Positions 1-7,417 of a DNA stretch of 9,167 nt are shown piece after piece. Every line of letters begins with the position of its first letter. The stretch's first letter is position 1. Under the pieces are notes generated by a model. That model made no database searches, was not told where the DNA came from, and saw only the letters and a list, made by a program, of their open reading frames with translations. This DNA comes from Candidatus Accumulibacter iunctus (GTDB lineage: Bacteria; Pseudomonadota; Gammaproteobacteria; Burkholderiales; Rhodocyclaceae). Both the position numbers and the translations under genes were made by a program. The DNA lies in the NCBI GenBank assembly GCA_002345025.1, contig DDUX01000056.1, positions 1-9,167 on the forward strand, read 5' to 3'.

Positions 1-1305
1 GCGGACACCCGGCTGATACGAGGGGGTCACCGCGCCGAGCCGGGTCGATGGCCGGCCGGCCAGAAAGTCGCCGACGAGCTGTGCCGGCGCCTCATAGCTG
101 CCGCCGCCGAGTTCGAAGGCGCGCGCTTCGAGCTGCCGCTGCAGCTCGATGCCGGCCAGCGGCCCGCCGGGGTAGTCGCTCGGCGTGATGCCGACGACGA
201 TGCCGGCGTTGGCGTTGCGCTCGTTGCGCGAATACTGGCTCATGCCGTTGGTGACGACCCGCCCGGTCTCGGAAGTCGCCGCGACGACGGTACCGCCGGG
301 ACACATGCAGAAGCTGTAGACCGAGCGGCCGTTGCGGCAGTGGTGGACGAGCTTGTAGTCGGCAGCGCCGAGCAGCGGGTGGCCGGCGTGCGGCCCGAGT
401 CGCGCGCGGTCGATCAGCGATTGCGGATGCTCGATGCGAAAACCGATCGAGAACGGCTTCGCCTGCAGGGAGACACCGGCGGCGTGCAGCACTTCGAAGG
501 TGTCGCGGGCGCTGTGCCCGAGCGCCAGGATGACGTGCGCGGCCGGCACTTCGCTGCCGTCGGCCGTGGTCACACCGCGCAGGCGGCCGTCCTCGATCAG
601 CAGGCCGCTGACCCGGTGCTGGAAGCGGACCTCGCCGCCGAGGCTCTCGATCTCGTGCCGCATGCGTTCGACCATGCCGACGAGGCGGAAGGTGCCGATG
701 TGCGGCTTGCTGACGTGCAGGATCTCGGCCGGCGCGCCGGCCTTGACGAACTCCTCGAGGACCTTGCGCCCGTAGTGCCGCGGGTCGCGGATCTGGCTGT
801 AGAGCTTGCCGTCGGAGAAGGTGCCGGCGCCGCCTTCACCAAACTGCACGTTCGACTCGGGATCGAGCTGCTTGCGCCGCCAGAGTCCCCAGGTATCCTG
901 GGTACGTTCGCGGACCGCCTTGCCACGTTCGAGGACGATCGGCCGGAAGCCACTCTGCGCCAGGATCAGCGCGGCGAAGATGCCGGCCGGCCCGAAGCCG
1001 ACGACGAGCGGCCGCTCGGCGAGCGCCGCCGGCGCCCGCCCGACGAAGCGGTAGCGCATGTCCGGCGTCGGCTGCAGGTGGCGATCGCCGGCCAGACGGG
1101 CGAGCACCGCCGCTTCATCCGCCAGCGCGACGTCGACACTGTAGATGAAGGTCAGTGCGCTGTTCTTGCGGGCATCGTGGCTGCGCCGGAAGATGCTCAG
1201 CGAGCGGATGTCGGCCAGTTCGACGCCAAGGCGCGCGGCGACCGCCGCCGGCAGCGCGGCGGCGGCATGCTCGATCGGCAGGCGGATTTCGCTGATTCGC
1301 AACAT
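1..1305 (-). CDS. COG2509-type FAD-dependent dehydrogenase, C-terminus cut by window edge
   Basis: This reading frame runs from ATG at 1305 to the left edge with no stop: 435 residues visible. I recall the family at roughly 530-550 residues, so about 100 are missing. The N-terminal ~95 residues form a small leading domain. A dinucleotide-binding motif GFGPAG follows at residues 103-108, with an acidic-Arg end to strand 2 (LERG, 125-128). Further family-like segments are FGEGGAGTFSDGKL (155-168), a CMCPGG motif with two Cys (333-338) and NGMSQYSRNERNAN (353-366). This pattern fits the uncharacterised FAD-dependent dehydrogenases of COG2509. The presumed role is a soluble FAD oxidoreductase; substrate and partner are unknown. 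The ATG was chosen because it lies 32 bases after the stop of the upstream aldolase gene; no strong ribosome-binding site is visible. It is probably co-transcribed with the two salvage genes upstream, but a functional link is not shown. Family call is confident, function is not. Confidence 0.9.
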   Translation of the reverse strand, partial: MLRISEIRLPIEHAAAALPAAVAARLGVELADIRSLSIFRRSHDARKNSALTFIYSVDVALADEAAVLARLAGDRHLQPTPDMRYRFVGRAPAALAERPLVVGFGPAGIFAALILAQSGFRPIVLERGKAVRERTQDTWGLWRRKQLDPESNVQFGEGGAGTFSDGKLYSQIRDPRHYGRKVLEEFVKAGAPAEILHVSKPHIGTFRLVGMVERMRHEIESLGGEVRFQHRVSGLLIEDGRLRGVTTADGSEVPAAHVILALGHSARDTFEVLHAAGVSLQAKPFSIGFRIEHPQSLIDRARLGPHAGHPLLGAADYKLVHHCRNGRSVYSFCMCPGGTVVAATSETGRVVTNGMSQYSRNERNANAGIVVGITPSDYPGGPLAGIELQRQLEARAFELGGGSYEAPAQLVGDFLAGRPSTRLGAVTPSYQPGVR

Positions 1306-1337
1306 GCTCGCGGTGGTCGGTGCAGGCCTGACGCCGC

Positions 1338-1974
1338 TCAGGACTGCTGCCCGTAGCCGGCGAACTTCGCCAGCACGCGGGTCATCTCGGCGCCGTCGAG
1401 CAGCACCGGCGGCGCCACCTGGCAGGCGCGCCAGTACTGTTCGCAGAGGGCCTCGAGTTCGACGCCGAGCGCCAGCGCCTGCGGCAGATCGCGGCCGACG
1501 ACGAGCATGCCGTGATTCGCCAGCAGACAGCCGCAGCGCCCGTCGATCGCACGCAGCACGGCTGCCGACAGCGCCTGCGTACCGAAGGTGGCGTAATCGC
1601 TGCAGCGCAGGCTGTCGCCGCCGAAGCGCGCGATCATGTAGTGAAAGGCCGGGATATCGCGGCGCAGACAGGCAAGGCTGGTGGCGAAAGGCGAATGCGC
1701 GTGCAGGATGGCGCCGGCGTCGGCGCGGTCGGCGTAGAGGTCGCGGTGGAAGCGCCACTCCGACGATGGCTGGCGGCGGCCGACGGCGACGCCGTCGAGG
1801 CGCACTTGGACGATGTCGTCGACCTGCAGCGCGTCGTAGTCCATGCCGCTCGGCGTGATCAGGAAAGCCGCTTCGCCATCCGCCGGCGCGCGCATGCTGA
1901 GGTTGCCGGCGGTACCACGGTTGAGACCGAGATCGCCCATGCGCCGCGCGCAATCGATCAACTGCTGCCGCAGT

Positions 1975-1982
<8 letters not shown>
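1338..1982 (-). CDS. Class II (fuculose-1-phosphate-type) aldolase, likely methylthioribulose-1-phosphate aldolase
   Basis: The product has 214 residues, the usual size for the class II aldolase/adducin family. It closely resembles E. coli FucA as I remember it: LGLNRGTAGNLS (18-29, phosphate binding), LITPSGMDY (41-49), PSSEWRFH (72-79), HAHS (94-97), IPAFHYM (110-116), YATFGTQ (130-136) and NHG (156-158). By analogy with FucA the Zn-binding and acid residues are E75, H94, H96 and H157. The classical dehydratase MtnB has different motifs, so I favour the DHAP-shunt aldolase called Ald2 in Rhodospirillum rubrum and some E. coli. That enzyme cleaves 5-methylthioribulose-1-phosphate (or 5-deoxyribulose-1-phosphate) to dihydroxyacetone phosphate and an aldehyde. 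The start at 1982 overlaps the end of mtnA by 8 bases (ATGATTGA), indicating translational coupling; a longer frame from 2093 would lie deep inside mtnA and is unlikely. MtnB or another sugar-phosphate aldolase remains possible. Confidence 0.9.
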
Positions 1983-3054
<1,072 letters not shown>

Positions 3055-3062
3055 GGACCGGC

Positions 3063-3068
3063 ATTCTA
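3063..3068 (-). promoter_or_regulatory. Candidate -10 element for mtnA
   Basis: TAGAAT on the minus strand matches TATAAT at 5 of 6 positions. It ends 8 bases before the mtnA ATG, so initiation from it would give a leaderless or nearly leaderless transcript. No good -35 hexamer is seen at 16-18 bases upstream, so this is only a candidate. Confidence 0.3.
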
Positions 3069-3190
3069 GCAGCCGCCGCTCCGCCTGCCGAATGGCAGTC
3101 CCCGCCGACCACCGGCGGCGGGCCCGGCCGCCCCTGCAGACCGGTGCGGCGAAAGCACGCCGCGACCCGCCACGACCGCGGCAAAGCCCT

Positions 3191-3196
3191 TAGAAT
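3191..3196 (+). promoter_or_regulatory. Candidate -10 element for the patatin gene
   Basis: TAGAAT in the context CTTAGAATGG matches TATAAT at 5 of 6 positions and would give a leader of about 170 bases to the ATG at 3370. The -35 region is weak. The same TAnAATG pattern is found upstream of mtnA and of the acyl-CoA synthetase gene, which slightly raises the chance that it is a real promoter signature of this genome. Confidence 0.3.
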
Positions 3197-3356
3197 GGTT
3201 GTCTGCAGGGCAAGGGGGACCCCCGCCCGCCCGGGTGATGGCGGATGCCGACCGGCGACTCGCCGGCCCGCTTTTCGTGACGCGCCCAGCGACTCCGCCG
3301 GGCGCTGGCGACCTGCCCGCCGCTGCAGCATCCTGCAACCAGTGCACCACAGCCGT

Positions 3357-3360
3357 GAGG
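3357..3360 (+). promoter_or_regulatory. Ribosome-binding site that sets the patatin start
   Basis: GAGG ends 9 bases before the ATG at 3370. It supports this start over in-frame upstream candidates such as the ATG at 3238, which would add a low-complexity extension before the first conserved beta strand. Confidence 0.55.
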
Positions 3361-3369
3361 ACTGCCATC

Positions 3370-4533
3370 ATGAAGCGACCCAATCGTGACGAACATCTGT
3401 TCAGCCCCGGACCGAAGAGAATCCTGGCCCTCGATGGCGGAGGAATCCGCGGCATTCTCACCGTTCAGGTCCTGAAGCGGATTGAAGGCCTGCTGCGTGC
3501 CCGCGCCGGTGGTGATGCGGCGTTCCGCCTCTGCGACTACTTCGACCTCATCGGCGGCACCTCGACCGGCGCCATTCTCGCCGCCGGGCTGGCGACCGGG
3601 ATGTCGGCCGACGAACTCGAGAGCCTTTACCACGAGCTGGGCGATGCCATCTTCGATCCGGACGTGCTGCGCTGGGGACTGCTGCGGGCCAAGTTTTCCA
3701 AGGCACCGCTCGAGAAGGCGCTGAAGCGGCAGTTCGGCGACATCACGCTCGGCGACCCGACGCGGATTCGCACCGGCCTGGCGATCATGCTCAAGCGTTT
3801 CGATACCGGCAGCCCATGGGTCGTGCACAACAATCCGCGCGGCCGCTACTTCAGCCCGAGGCCAGGCGGCAAGGCGCTCTCCAACAGCGAGTTCCTGCTC
3901 TGGCAAATCGTTCGCGCCAGTACCGCGGCGCCGCACTACTTCGATCCCGAGAAGCTGGCCGTCGGCCGCGATGCCTTGGGCAAGGAGCAGGCCGGGGTCT
4001 TCGTCGACGGCGGCGTCAGTCCGCACAACAACCCCGCGCTGCAGTTGCTGATGCTCGCCTGGCTGCGCGGTTATGCGCTGCAGTGGCCGGCCGGAGCGGA
4101 GAAGCTGCTGCTCGTTTCGTGTGGCACCGGCATCAACGAGACGGCCCTCGACCCGGACAGGACAGCGCCGGCAGCGGCCGAGGCGGTCATCGGGCTGGCC
4201 TCACTGATGGATGACGCGCTGGCGCTCAACGAGCAGTTGCTGCAGTGGATGTCGGTCAGCCCGACGGCACGGGTGATCGATCGCGAGGTCGGCGACCTGG
4301 CAACCGACCATCCGGCCGGCGGACCGCCATTGCTCACCTACCTGCGCTACAACGCCCACCTCGACGGTGACTGGCTGCGTGCCAACGTCCGACCGGACTA
4401 CAGCGATACCGACGCGAAGACGCTGCGCGAGATGGACAAGCCAAAGAATAGGCCGCAGCTGGTCGAGATCGGCCAGGCGGTCGCACGCAAGGTCGAGGAA
4501 GGGCATTTCCCGCCGGTCTTCGACATCCGTTAA
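3370..4533 (+). CDS. Patatin-like phospholipase (acyl hydrolase)
   Basis: The product has 387 residues with the full patatin catalytic layout: oxyanion-hole loop DGGGIRG (22-28), nucleophile elbow GTSTG (63-67, Ser65) and the dyad Asp in DGG (213-215, D213). The family hydrolyses acyl esters, usually of phospholipids, with a Ser-Asp dyad. There is no signal peptide or obvious membrane segment, so it is probably cytoplasmic or peripheral on the inner membrane. The C-terminal part after about residue 240 looks like the tail of bacterial patatins of this size class (VSCGTG 249-254, then RYNAHLDGD 326-334). Patatins of this kind include CBASS effectors such as CapV, but no nucleotidyltransferase, E1/E2 or other defence partner lies beside it, so a lipid-metabolic role is more likely. 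The gene is transcribed away from mtnA and ends before a hairpin-rich intergenic region. Confidence 0.93.
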   Translation: MKRPNRDEHLFSPGPKRILALDGGGIRGILTVQVLKRIEGLLRARAGGDAAFRLCDYFDLIGGTSTGAILAAGLATGMSADELESLYHELGDAIFDPDVLRWGLLRAKFSKAPLEKALKRQFGDITLGDPTRIRTGLAIMLKRFDTGSPWVVHNNPRGRYFSPRPGGKALSNSEFLLWQIVRASTAAPHYFDPEKLAVGRDALGKEQAGVFVDGGVSPHNNPALQLLMLAWLRGYALQWPAGAEKLLLVSCGTGINETALDPDRTAPAAAEAVIGLASLMDDALALNEQLLQWMSVSPTARVIDREVGDLATDHPAGGPPLLTYLRYNAHLDGDWLRANVRPDYSDTDAKTLREMDKPKNRPQLVEIGQAVARKVEEGHFPPVFDIR

Positions 4534-4564
4534 TGTGAAAGTCGCGTCAGCGACTCGCGAATCT

Positions 4565-4590
4565 CCCTTCTCCCGTGCGCGGGAGAAGGG
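4565..4590. repeat. REP-like palindrome, possible transcription terminator
   Basis: Perfect 11-base arms CCCTTCTCCCG (4565-4575) and CGGGAGAAGGG (4580-4590) flank a TGCG loop, followed by CCGAGGATGAGGG. From memory, near-identical palindromes are dispersed through many proteobacterial genomes between genes. No T-tract follows, so termination would not be of the classic intrinsic form. Only one copy is seen in this window, so the repeat status rests on resemblance. Confidence 0.6.
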
Positions 4591-4604
4591 CCGAGGATGA
4601 GGGA

Positions 4605-4653
4605 AACGGTCATGACCTTCATCATCAGGGCTGTGTCGAAAGTCATGACCGTT
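4605..4653. repeat. Inverted repeat built from two GTCATGAC palindromes
   Basis: AACGGTCATGAC (4605-4616) is the exact reverse complement of GTCATGACCGTT (4642-4653). After one mismatch the arms extend 3 more bases (TTC 4618-4620, GAA 4638-4640), giving 15 of 16 pairs around a 17-base loop. Each arm also contains the self-complementary octamer GTCATGAC, so the same 9 bases (GTCATGACC, 4609-4617 and 4642-4650) recur as a direct repeat 33 bases apart. It could be an RNA hairpin, a paired operator or a mobile-element remnant. Confidence 0.6.
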
Positions 4654-4770
4654 GGCCCACCGGCGGCGGCCATCACTGGCGCCCAGCGACTGCCGTCGGC
4701 GCCGGCCACGAGACTGGCGCCGCCCTACCCGCCGCGAGGTCGTGCCATCGACAGACTGCGGCAACGATGG

Positions 4771-4797
4771 TTGCGAAGCGGACAACTCACTTACAAT
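4771..4797 (+). promoter_or_regulatory. Candidate sigma-70 promoter for the acyl-CoA synthetase gene
   Basis: TTGCGA (4771-4776) and TACAAT (4792-4797) match the -35 and -10 consensus at 4 and 5 of 6 positions, with a short 15-base spacer. Initiation here would give a leader of about 190 bases before the ATG at 4993. Confidence 0.35.
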
Positions 4798-4980
4798 GCT
4801 GTCCTGCAAGGCATGGCAGGGACTGGCCAGCGACAGACGACAGGCAGACGACGCGCGCCGCGACCGGCCGCGCTGACCGATGCTGCTGACGAGCACCCGT
4901 CGGGGAGAGACGCCGGCATGCCCGGACGCCCACGCAGGGGGTCCGGCGGAGATCGGCGCCAGAGCGGTTTCATCAACAAG

Positions 4981-4987
4981 AAAGGAG
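4981..4987 (+). promoter_or_regulatory. Strong ribosome-binding site that sets the synthetase start
   Basis: AAAGGAG lies 5 bases before the ATG at 4993. It fixes that codon as the start against an in-frame ATG at 4597, which would add 132 residues encoded by the intergenic repeats. Confidence 0.75.
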
Positions 4988-4992
4988 CAGAG

Positions 4993-6669
4993 ATGTCTTA
5001 TTCGGCCTTCGTGCAGGCCCGCGATTTCCTTCAGGCCCACCGCACCGATTATGAGACGGCGTATCGTGACTTCAATTGGCCGGTCCTGGACGACTTCAAC
5101 TGGGCGCTGGATTACTTCGATGTGATGGCTGCCGGCAACGACAAGCCGGCGCTTTGGGTAGTGAACGAGGATGGTTCGGAGCAGAAGATGTCTTTCGCCG
5201 AGATGTCGCGGCGCTCGAACCAGGTCGCCAACTGGCTGCACCAGCAGGGGGTCCGCCGCGGCGACCGCATCCTGATGATGCTCGGCAACGAGGTGCCGTT
5301 GTGGGACACAATGCTGGCATCGATCAAGCTCGGCGCCGTGCTGTCCCCAGCAACCACCCTGCTGGCACCGGACGATCTGCGCGACCGCCTCGACCGCGGC
5401 CAGATCCGGCACGTGATCATCGGCCACACGCACGCTGACAAGTTCAACGACCTGCCCGGCAACTACACGCGCGTCACCGTCGGCGGCGCAGTCGCCGGCT
5501 GGCAGCAACTCGAACAGGCCTACAGCGGGTCGCACGACTTCCTGCCCGACGGCGCGACGAAGGCAACCGACCCGCAGCTCCTCTACTTCACCTCCGGCAC
5601 GACGTCGAAGCCGAAGCTCGTCCTGCACAGCCAGCAGAGCTACCCGGTCGGGCACCTGTCGACGATGTACTGGCTCGGGCTGCAGCCAGGCGACGTGCAC
5701 TGGAACATCAGCTCGGCCGGTTGGGCGAAGCACGCGTGGAGCTGCTTTTTCGCACCGTGGAACGCCGGCGCGACGATCTTCATCTACAACTACGCGCGCT
5801 TTGCCGCCGCGGCGATCCTCGAGACGCTGGTCCGCTGTTCGGTGACGACCCTCTGCGCGCCGCCGACCGTCTGGCGGATGCTGATCCAGGAAGATCTGAA
5901 GAAATACCCGGTCAAGGTTCGCGAACTGATCGGTGCCGGTGAGCCGCTCAACCCGGAAGTCATCGACCAGGTCCGGGAAGCCTGGGGAATCACGCTGCGC
6001 GACGGTTTCGGCCAGACCGAGACGACGGCGCAGGTCGGCAACTCCCCCGGCCAGGTGGTCAAGCTCGGCTCGATGGGCCGCCCGATGCCCGGCTATCAGG
6101 TACGCCTGGTCGACATGGACGGGCACGTCGCCGAGGAGGGCGAGATCTGCCTCGATCTCTCGCAACGTCCGCTCGGCCTGATGATCGCCTACGACGATGA
6201 TCCCGAAAAGACCGCCGAAGTGATGCGCGACGGCTTCTATCACACTGGCGACACGGCATCGATCGATGCTGACGGCTACATCACCTACGTCGGCCGCGCC
6301 GACGACGTCTTCAAGGCGTCCGACTACCGCATCAGCCCGTTCGAACTCGAGAGTGTCCTGATCGAGCACGATGCGGTCGCCGAGGCGGCCGTCGTTCCCA
6401 GTCCCGACCCGCTGCGGCTGGCGGTACCGAAGGCCTTCCTGACGCTGCGCGCCGGCCATGAGCCGAGCCGCGAACTGGCGCGCGACATCTTCGTCTTCCT
6501 GCGCAGCCGCCTGTCGCCGTACAAGCGCGTGCGGCGGCTCGAGTTCGGCGAGTTGCCGAAGACGATCTCGGGCAAGATTCGCCGCGTCGAACTGCGCAAG
6601 GGCGAGCAGGATCGTGGCGCCGCTGCCCGGGGTCCGCTGGAGTTCTACGAGGAGGACTTCGAGTTCTAG
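4993..6669 (+). CDS. Acyl-CoA synthetase, AMP-forming (ACSM / medium-chain-like)
   Basis: The product has 558 residues and the complete ANL-superfamily motif set: phosphate loop TSGTTSKPK (200-208), aromatic/ATP motif DGFGQTET (337-344), YHTGD (416-420), the hinge region GRADDVFKASDYRISPFE (434-451) and the C-terminal catalytic Lys in PKTISGK (522-528, K528). It should activate a carboxylic acid with ATP to an acyl-AMP and then to acyl-CoA in the cytoplasm. Overall length and the SDYRI hinge suggest the ACSM / acetyl-CoA-synthetase-like clade, but the substrate (medium-chain, short-chain or aromatic acid) cannot be read from the sequence. The phosphate loop has Ser in place of the usual second Gly, which I believe is normal in this clade. 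A strong ribosome-binding site precedes the start, and two hairpins follow the stop, so it is probably monocistronic or the end of a unit. Confidence 0.93.
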   Translation: MSYSAFVQARDFLQAHRTDYETAYRDFNWPVLDDFNWALDYFDVMAAGNDKPALWVVNEDGSEQKMSFAEMSRRSNQVANWLHQQGVRRGDRILMMLGNEVPLWDTMLASIKLGAVLSPATTLLAPDDLRDRLDRGQIRHVIIGHTHADKFNDLPGNYTRVTVGGAVAGWQQLEQAYSGSHDFLPDGATKATDPQLLYFTSGTTSKPKLVLHSQQSYPVGHLSTMYWLGLQPGDVHWNISSAGWAKHAWSCFFAPWNAGATIFIYNYARFAAAAILETLVRCSVTTLCAPPTVWRMLIQEDLKKYPVKVRELIGAGEPLNPEVIDQVREAWGITLRDGFGQTETTAQVGNSPGQVVKLGSMGRPMPGYQVRLVDMDGHVAEEGEICLDLSQRPLGLMIAYDDDPEKTAEVMRDGFYHTGDTASIDADGYITYVGRADDVFKASDYRISPFELESVLIEHDAVAEAAVVPSPDPLRLAVPKAFLTLRAGHEPSRELARDIFVFLRSRLSPYKRVRRLEFGELPKTISGKIRRVELRKGEQDRGAAARGPLEFYEEDFEF

Positions 6670-6680
6670 CGGACGCGCAC

Positions 6681-6702
6681 GGAGCCCCGGCAGCGGGGCT
6701 CC
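6681..6702 (+). terminator. Hairpin after the acyl-CoA synthetase gene
   Basis: GGAGCCCCG (6681-6689) and CGGGGCTCC (6694-6702) form a perfect 9-base stem with a GCAG loop, 11 bases after the stop codon. There is no T-tract, so it may act with the next hairpin or protect the mRNA end. Confidence 0.55.
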
Positions 6703-6713
6703 GGCAGCCGCCG

Positions 6714-6733
6714 ATGCCGCCTGCGGGCGGCAT
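6714..6733 (+). terminator. Second hairpin, terminator-like
   Basis: ATGCCGCC (6714-6721) and GGCGGCAT (6726-6733) form an 8-base stem with a TGCG loop, followed by GCTGTTT, a weak T-rich tail. Together with the preceding stem it probably separates the synthetase transcript from the next genes, although some read-through is possible. Confidence 0.5.
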
Positions 6734-6769
6734 GCTGTTTGCTGGGCCACCATTTTCCTGTCGCCGTCG

Positions 6770-7393
6770 ATGACCCTCTACTCGCTGAAACCGCGCTTTC
6801 AGGCGCTGCTGCGACCGGCCGCGCGCCGCCTGCATGCGCGCGCCGTCACCGCCAATCAGGTGACCGTCGGCACGGCCGCCGCATCGCTGCTGCTCGGCGG
6901 CGGGCTGGCACTGGCGGCGGCGGCTGGCGAGTTGGTCTGGTTCCTGCTGCTGCCCGGCTGGTTGCTGCTGCGTATGGCGTTGAACGCGATCGACGGTCTG
7001 CTCGCGCGCGAATTCGGCCACGCCTCAAGGCTCGGCGCCTGTCTCAACGAGCTGGCCGACCTGCTGGCGGATGCTGCGTTGTATCTGCCGTTCGCGCTGC
7101 TGCCGGCGACCGGCGGCGCGCTGGCGGTGCTCGTCGTCGTGCTGGCGAACGTCGCCGAAATGGCGGCCGTGGTCGCCGCCGGTAACGGCAGCGGGCGGCG
7201 CAACGATGGGCCAATGGGCAAGAGCGATCGCGCGCTGGTTTTTGGTGCACTCGGACTGCTGCTCGGCTGCGGCGTCGCGCCCGGTCCGTGGCTTGCCTGG
7301 GTGCTGACGATCGTCGCCGTGCTGCTGCTGCCGACGATCGGCAACCGGGTCTGGCGTGGCATCGCCGGCGAAGACCGCAGCCGGCAGCCGTGA
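6770..7393 (+). CDS. ynbA: CDP-alcohol phosphatidyltransferase-like membrane protein (YnbA-like)
   Basis: The product has 207 residues, with hydrophobic segments at about 31-50, 54-71, 98-112, 115-137, 156-169 and 173-190, fitting a polytopic inner-membrane enzyme. The family motif D-x2-DG-x2-AR-x8-G-x3-D-x3-D is recognisable at 72-97, but the first and third Asp are Asn: N72, D75-G76, A79-R80, G89, N93, D97. The family transfers a phosphatidyl group from CDP-diacylglycerol to an alcohol, and the Asp residues bind metal and activate the acceptor. The opening MTLYSLKPRFQ, the RMALNAIDG block and GPMGKSDRA (147-155) match my memory of E. coli YnbA, an uncharacterised protein with the same Asn positions; the symbol rests on that resemblance. 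The ATG at 6770 was chosen because it matches that N-terminus; no ribosome-binding site is evident. The next gene starts 24 bases after the stop, so the two are surely co-transcribed. Acceptor alcohol and activity are unknown. Confidence 0.85.
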   Translation: MTLYSLKPRFQALLRPAARRLHARAVTANQVTVGTAAASLLLGGGLALAAAAGELVWFLLLPGWLLLRMALNAIDGLLAREFGHASRLGACLNELADLLADAALYLPFALLPATGGALAVLVVVLANVAEMAAVVAAGNGSGRRNDGPMGKSDRALVFGALGLLLGCGVAPGPWLAWVLTIVAVLLLPTIGNRVWRGIAGEDRSRQP

Positions 7394-7401
7394 CGACAGA
7401 C

Positions 7402-7410
7402 AAGAGGGGG
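7402..7410 (+). promoter_or_regulatory. Ribosome-binding site of the hydrolase-methyltransferase gene
   Basis: The purine run AAGAGGGGG ends 7 bases before the ATG at 7418. Another ATG at 7413 is closer but out of frame and leads to no sensible protein, so 7418 is the start. Confidence 0.55.
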
Positions 7411-7417
7411 CAATGAG

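Larger units (their letters stand above)
3055..3369. other. Divergent intergenic region between mtnA and the patatin gene
   Basis: This 315-base stretch separates divergent genes. It carries a TAGAAT hexamer on each strand (minus 3063-3068, plus 3191-3196), candidate -10 elements for the two directions. A Shine-Dalgarno-like GAGG for the patatin gene sits at 3357-3360. I see no convincing small gene: the patatin frame stays open upstream to 3199, but that extension is Ala/Pro/Arg-rich with no recognisable domain. No clear operator palindrome is visible. Confidence 0.6.
4534..4992. other. Intergenic region with inverted repeats, upstream of the acyl-CoA synthetase gene
   Basis: This 459-base gap holds a small hairpin right after the patatin stop (AGTCGC/GCGACT, 4540-4555), a REP-like palindrome (4565-4590), a longer inverted repeat made of two GTCATGAC palindromes (4605-4653), a possible promoter (4771-4797), a short stem CCGGAC/GTCCGG (4922-4946) and the ribosome-binding site of the next gene. 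The synthetase frame stays open upstream to 4597, but the extension crosses the repeats and shows no domain. The stretch 4654-4770 shows nothing I can name. Confidence 0.6.

Noticed and set aside
340..1356. A 338-codon plus-strand frame opposite the FAD dehydrogenase
   Set aside because: It has no domain; the minus strand has a clear FAD-binding motif and family blocks throughout.
3199..3369. An N-terminal extension of the patatin protein
   Set aside because: It is Ala/Pro/Arg-rich with no signal peptide or domain; GAGG at 3357-3360 supports the ATG at 3370.
3370..4533. A CBASS anti-phage system centred on the patatin gene
   Set aside because: No cyclase or accessory gene lies on either side; neighbours are metabolic.
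4597..4992. An N-terminal extension of the acyl-CoA synthetase by 132 residues
   Set aside because: It runs over the inverted repeats and has no domain; a strong AAAGGAG precedes the ATG at 4993, where family-like sequence begins.
4201..6753. An 850-codon open frame on the minus strand opposite the patatin end, the intergenic repeats and the acyl-CoA synthetase gene
   Set aside because: Its translation has no recognisable domain, crosses intergenic repeats as low-complexity Arg/Ser-rich sequence, and mirrors the codon bias of the real genes opposite. Long antisense frames are expected at this GC content.
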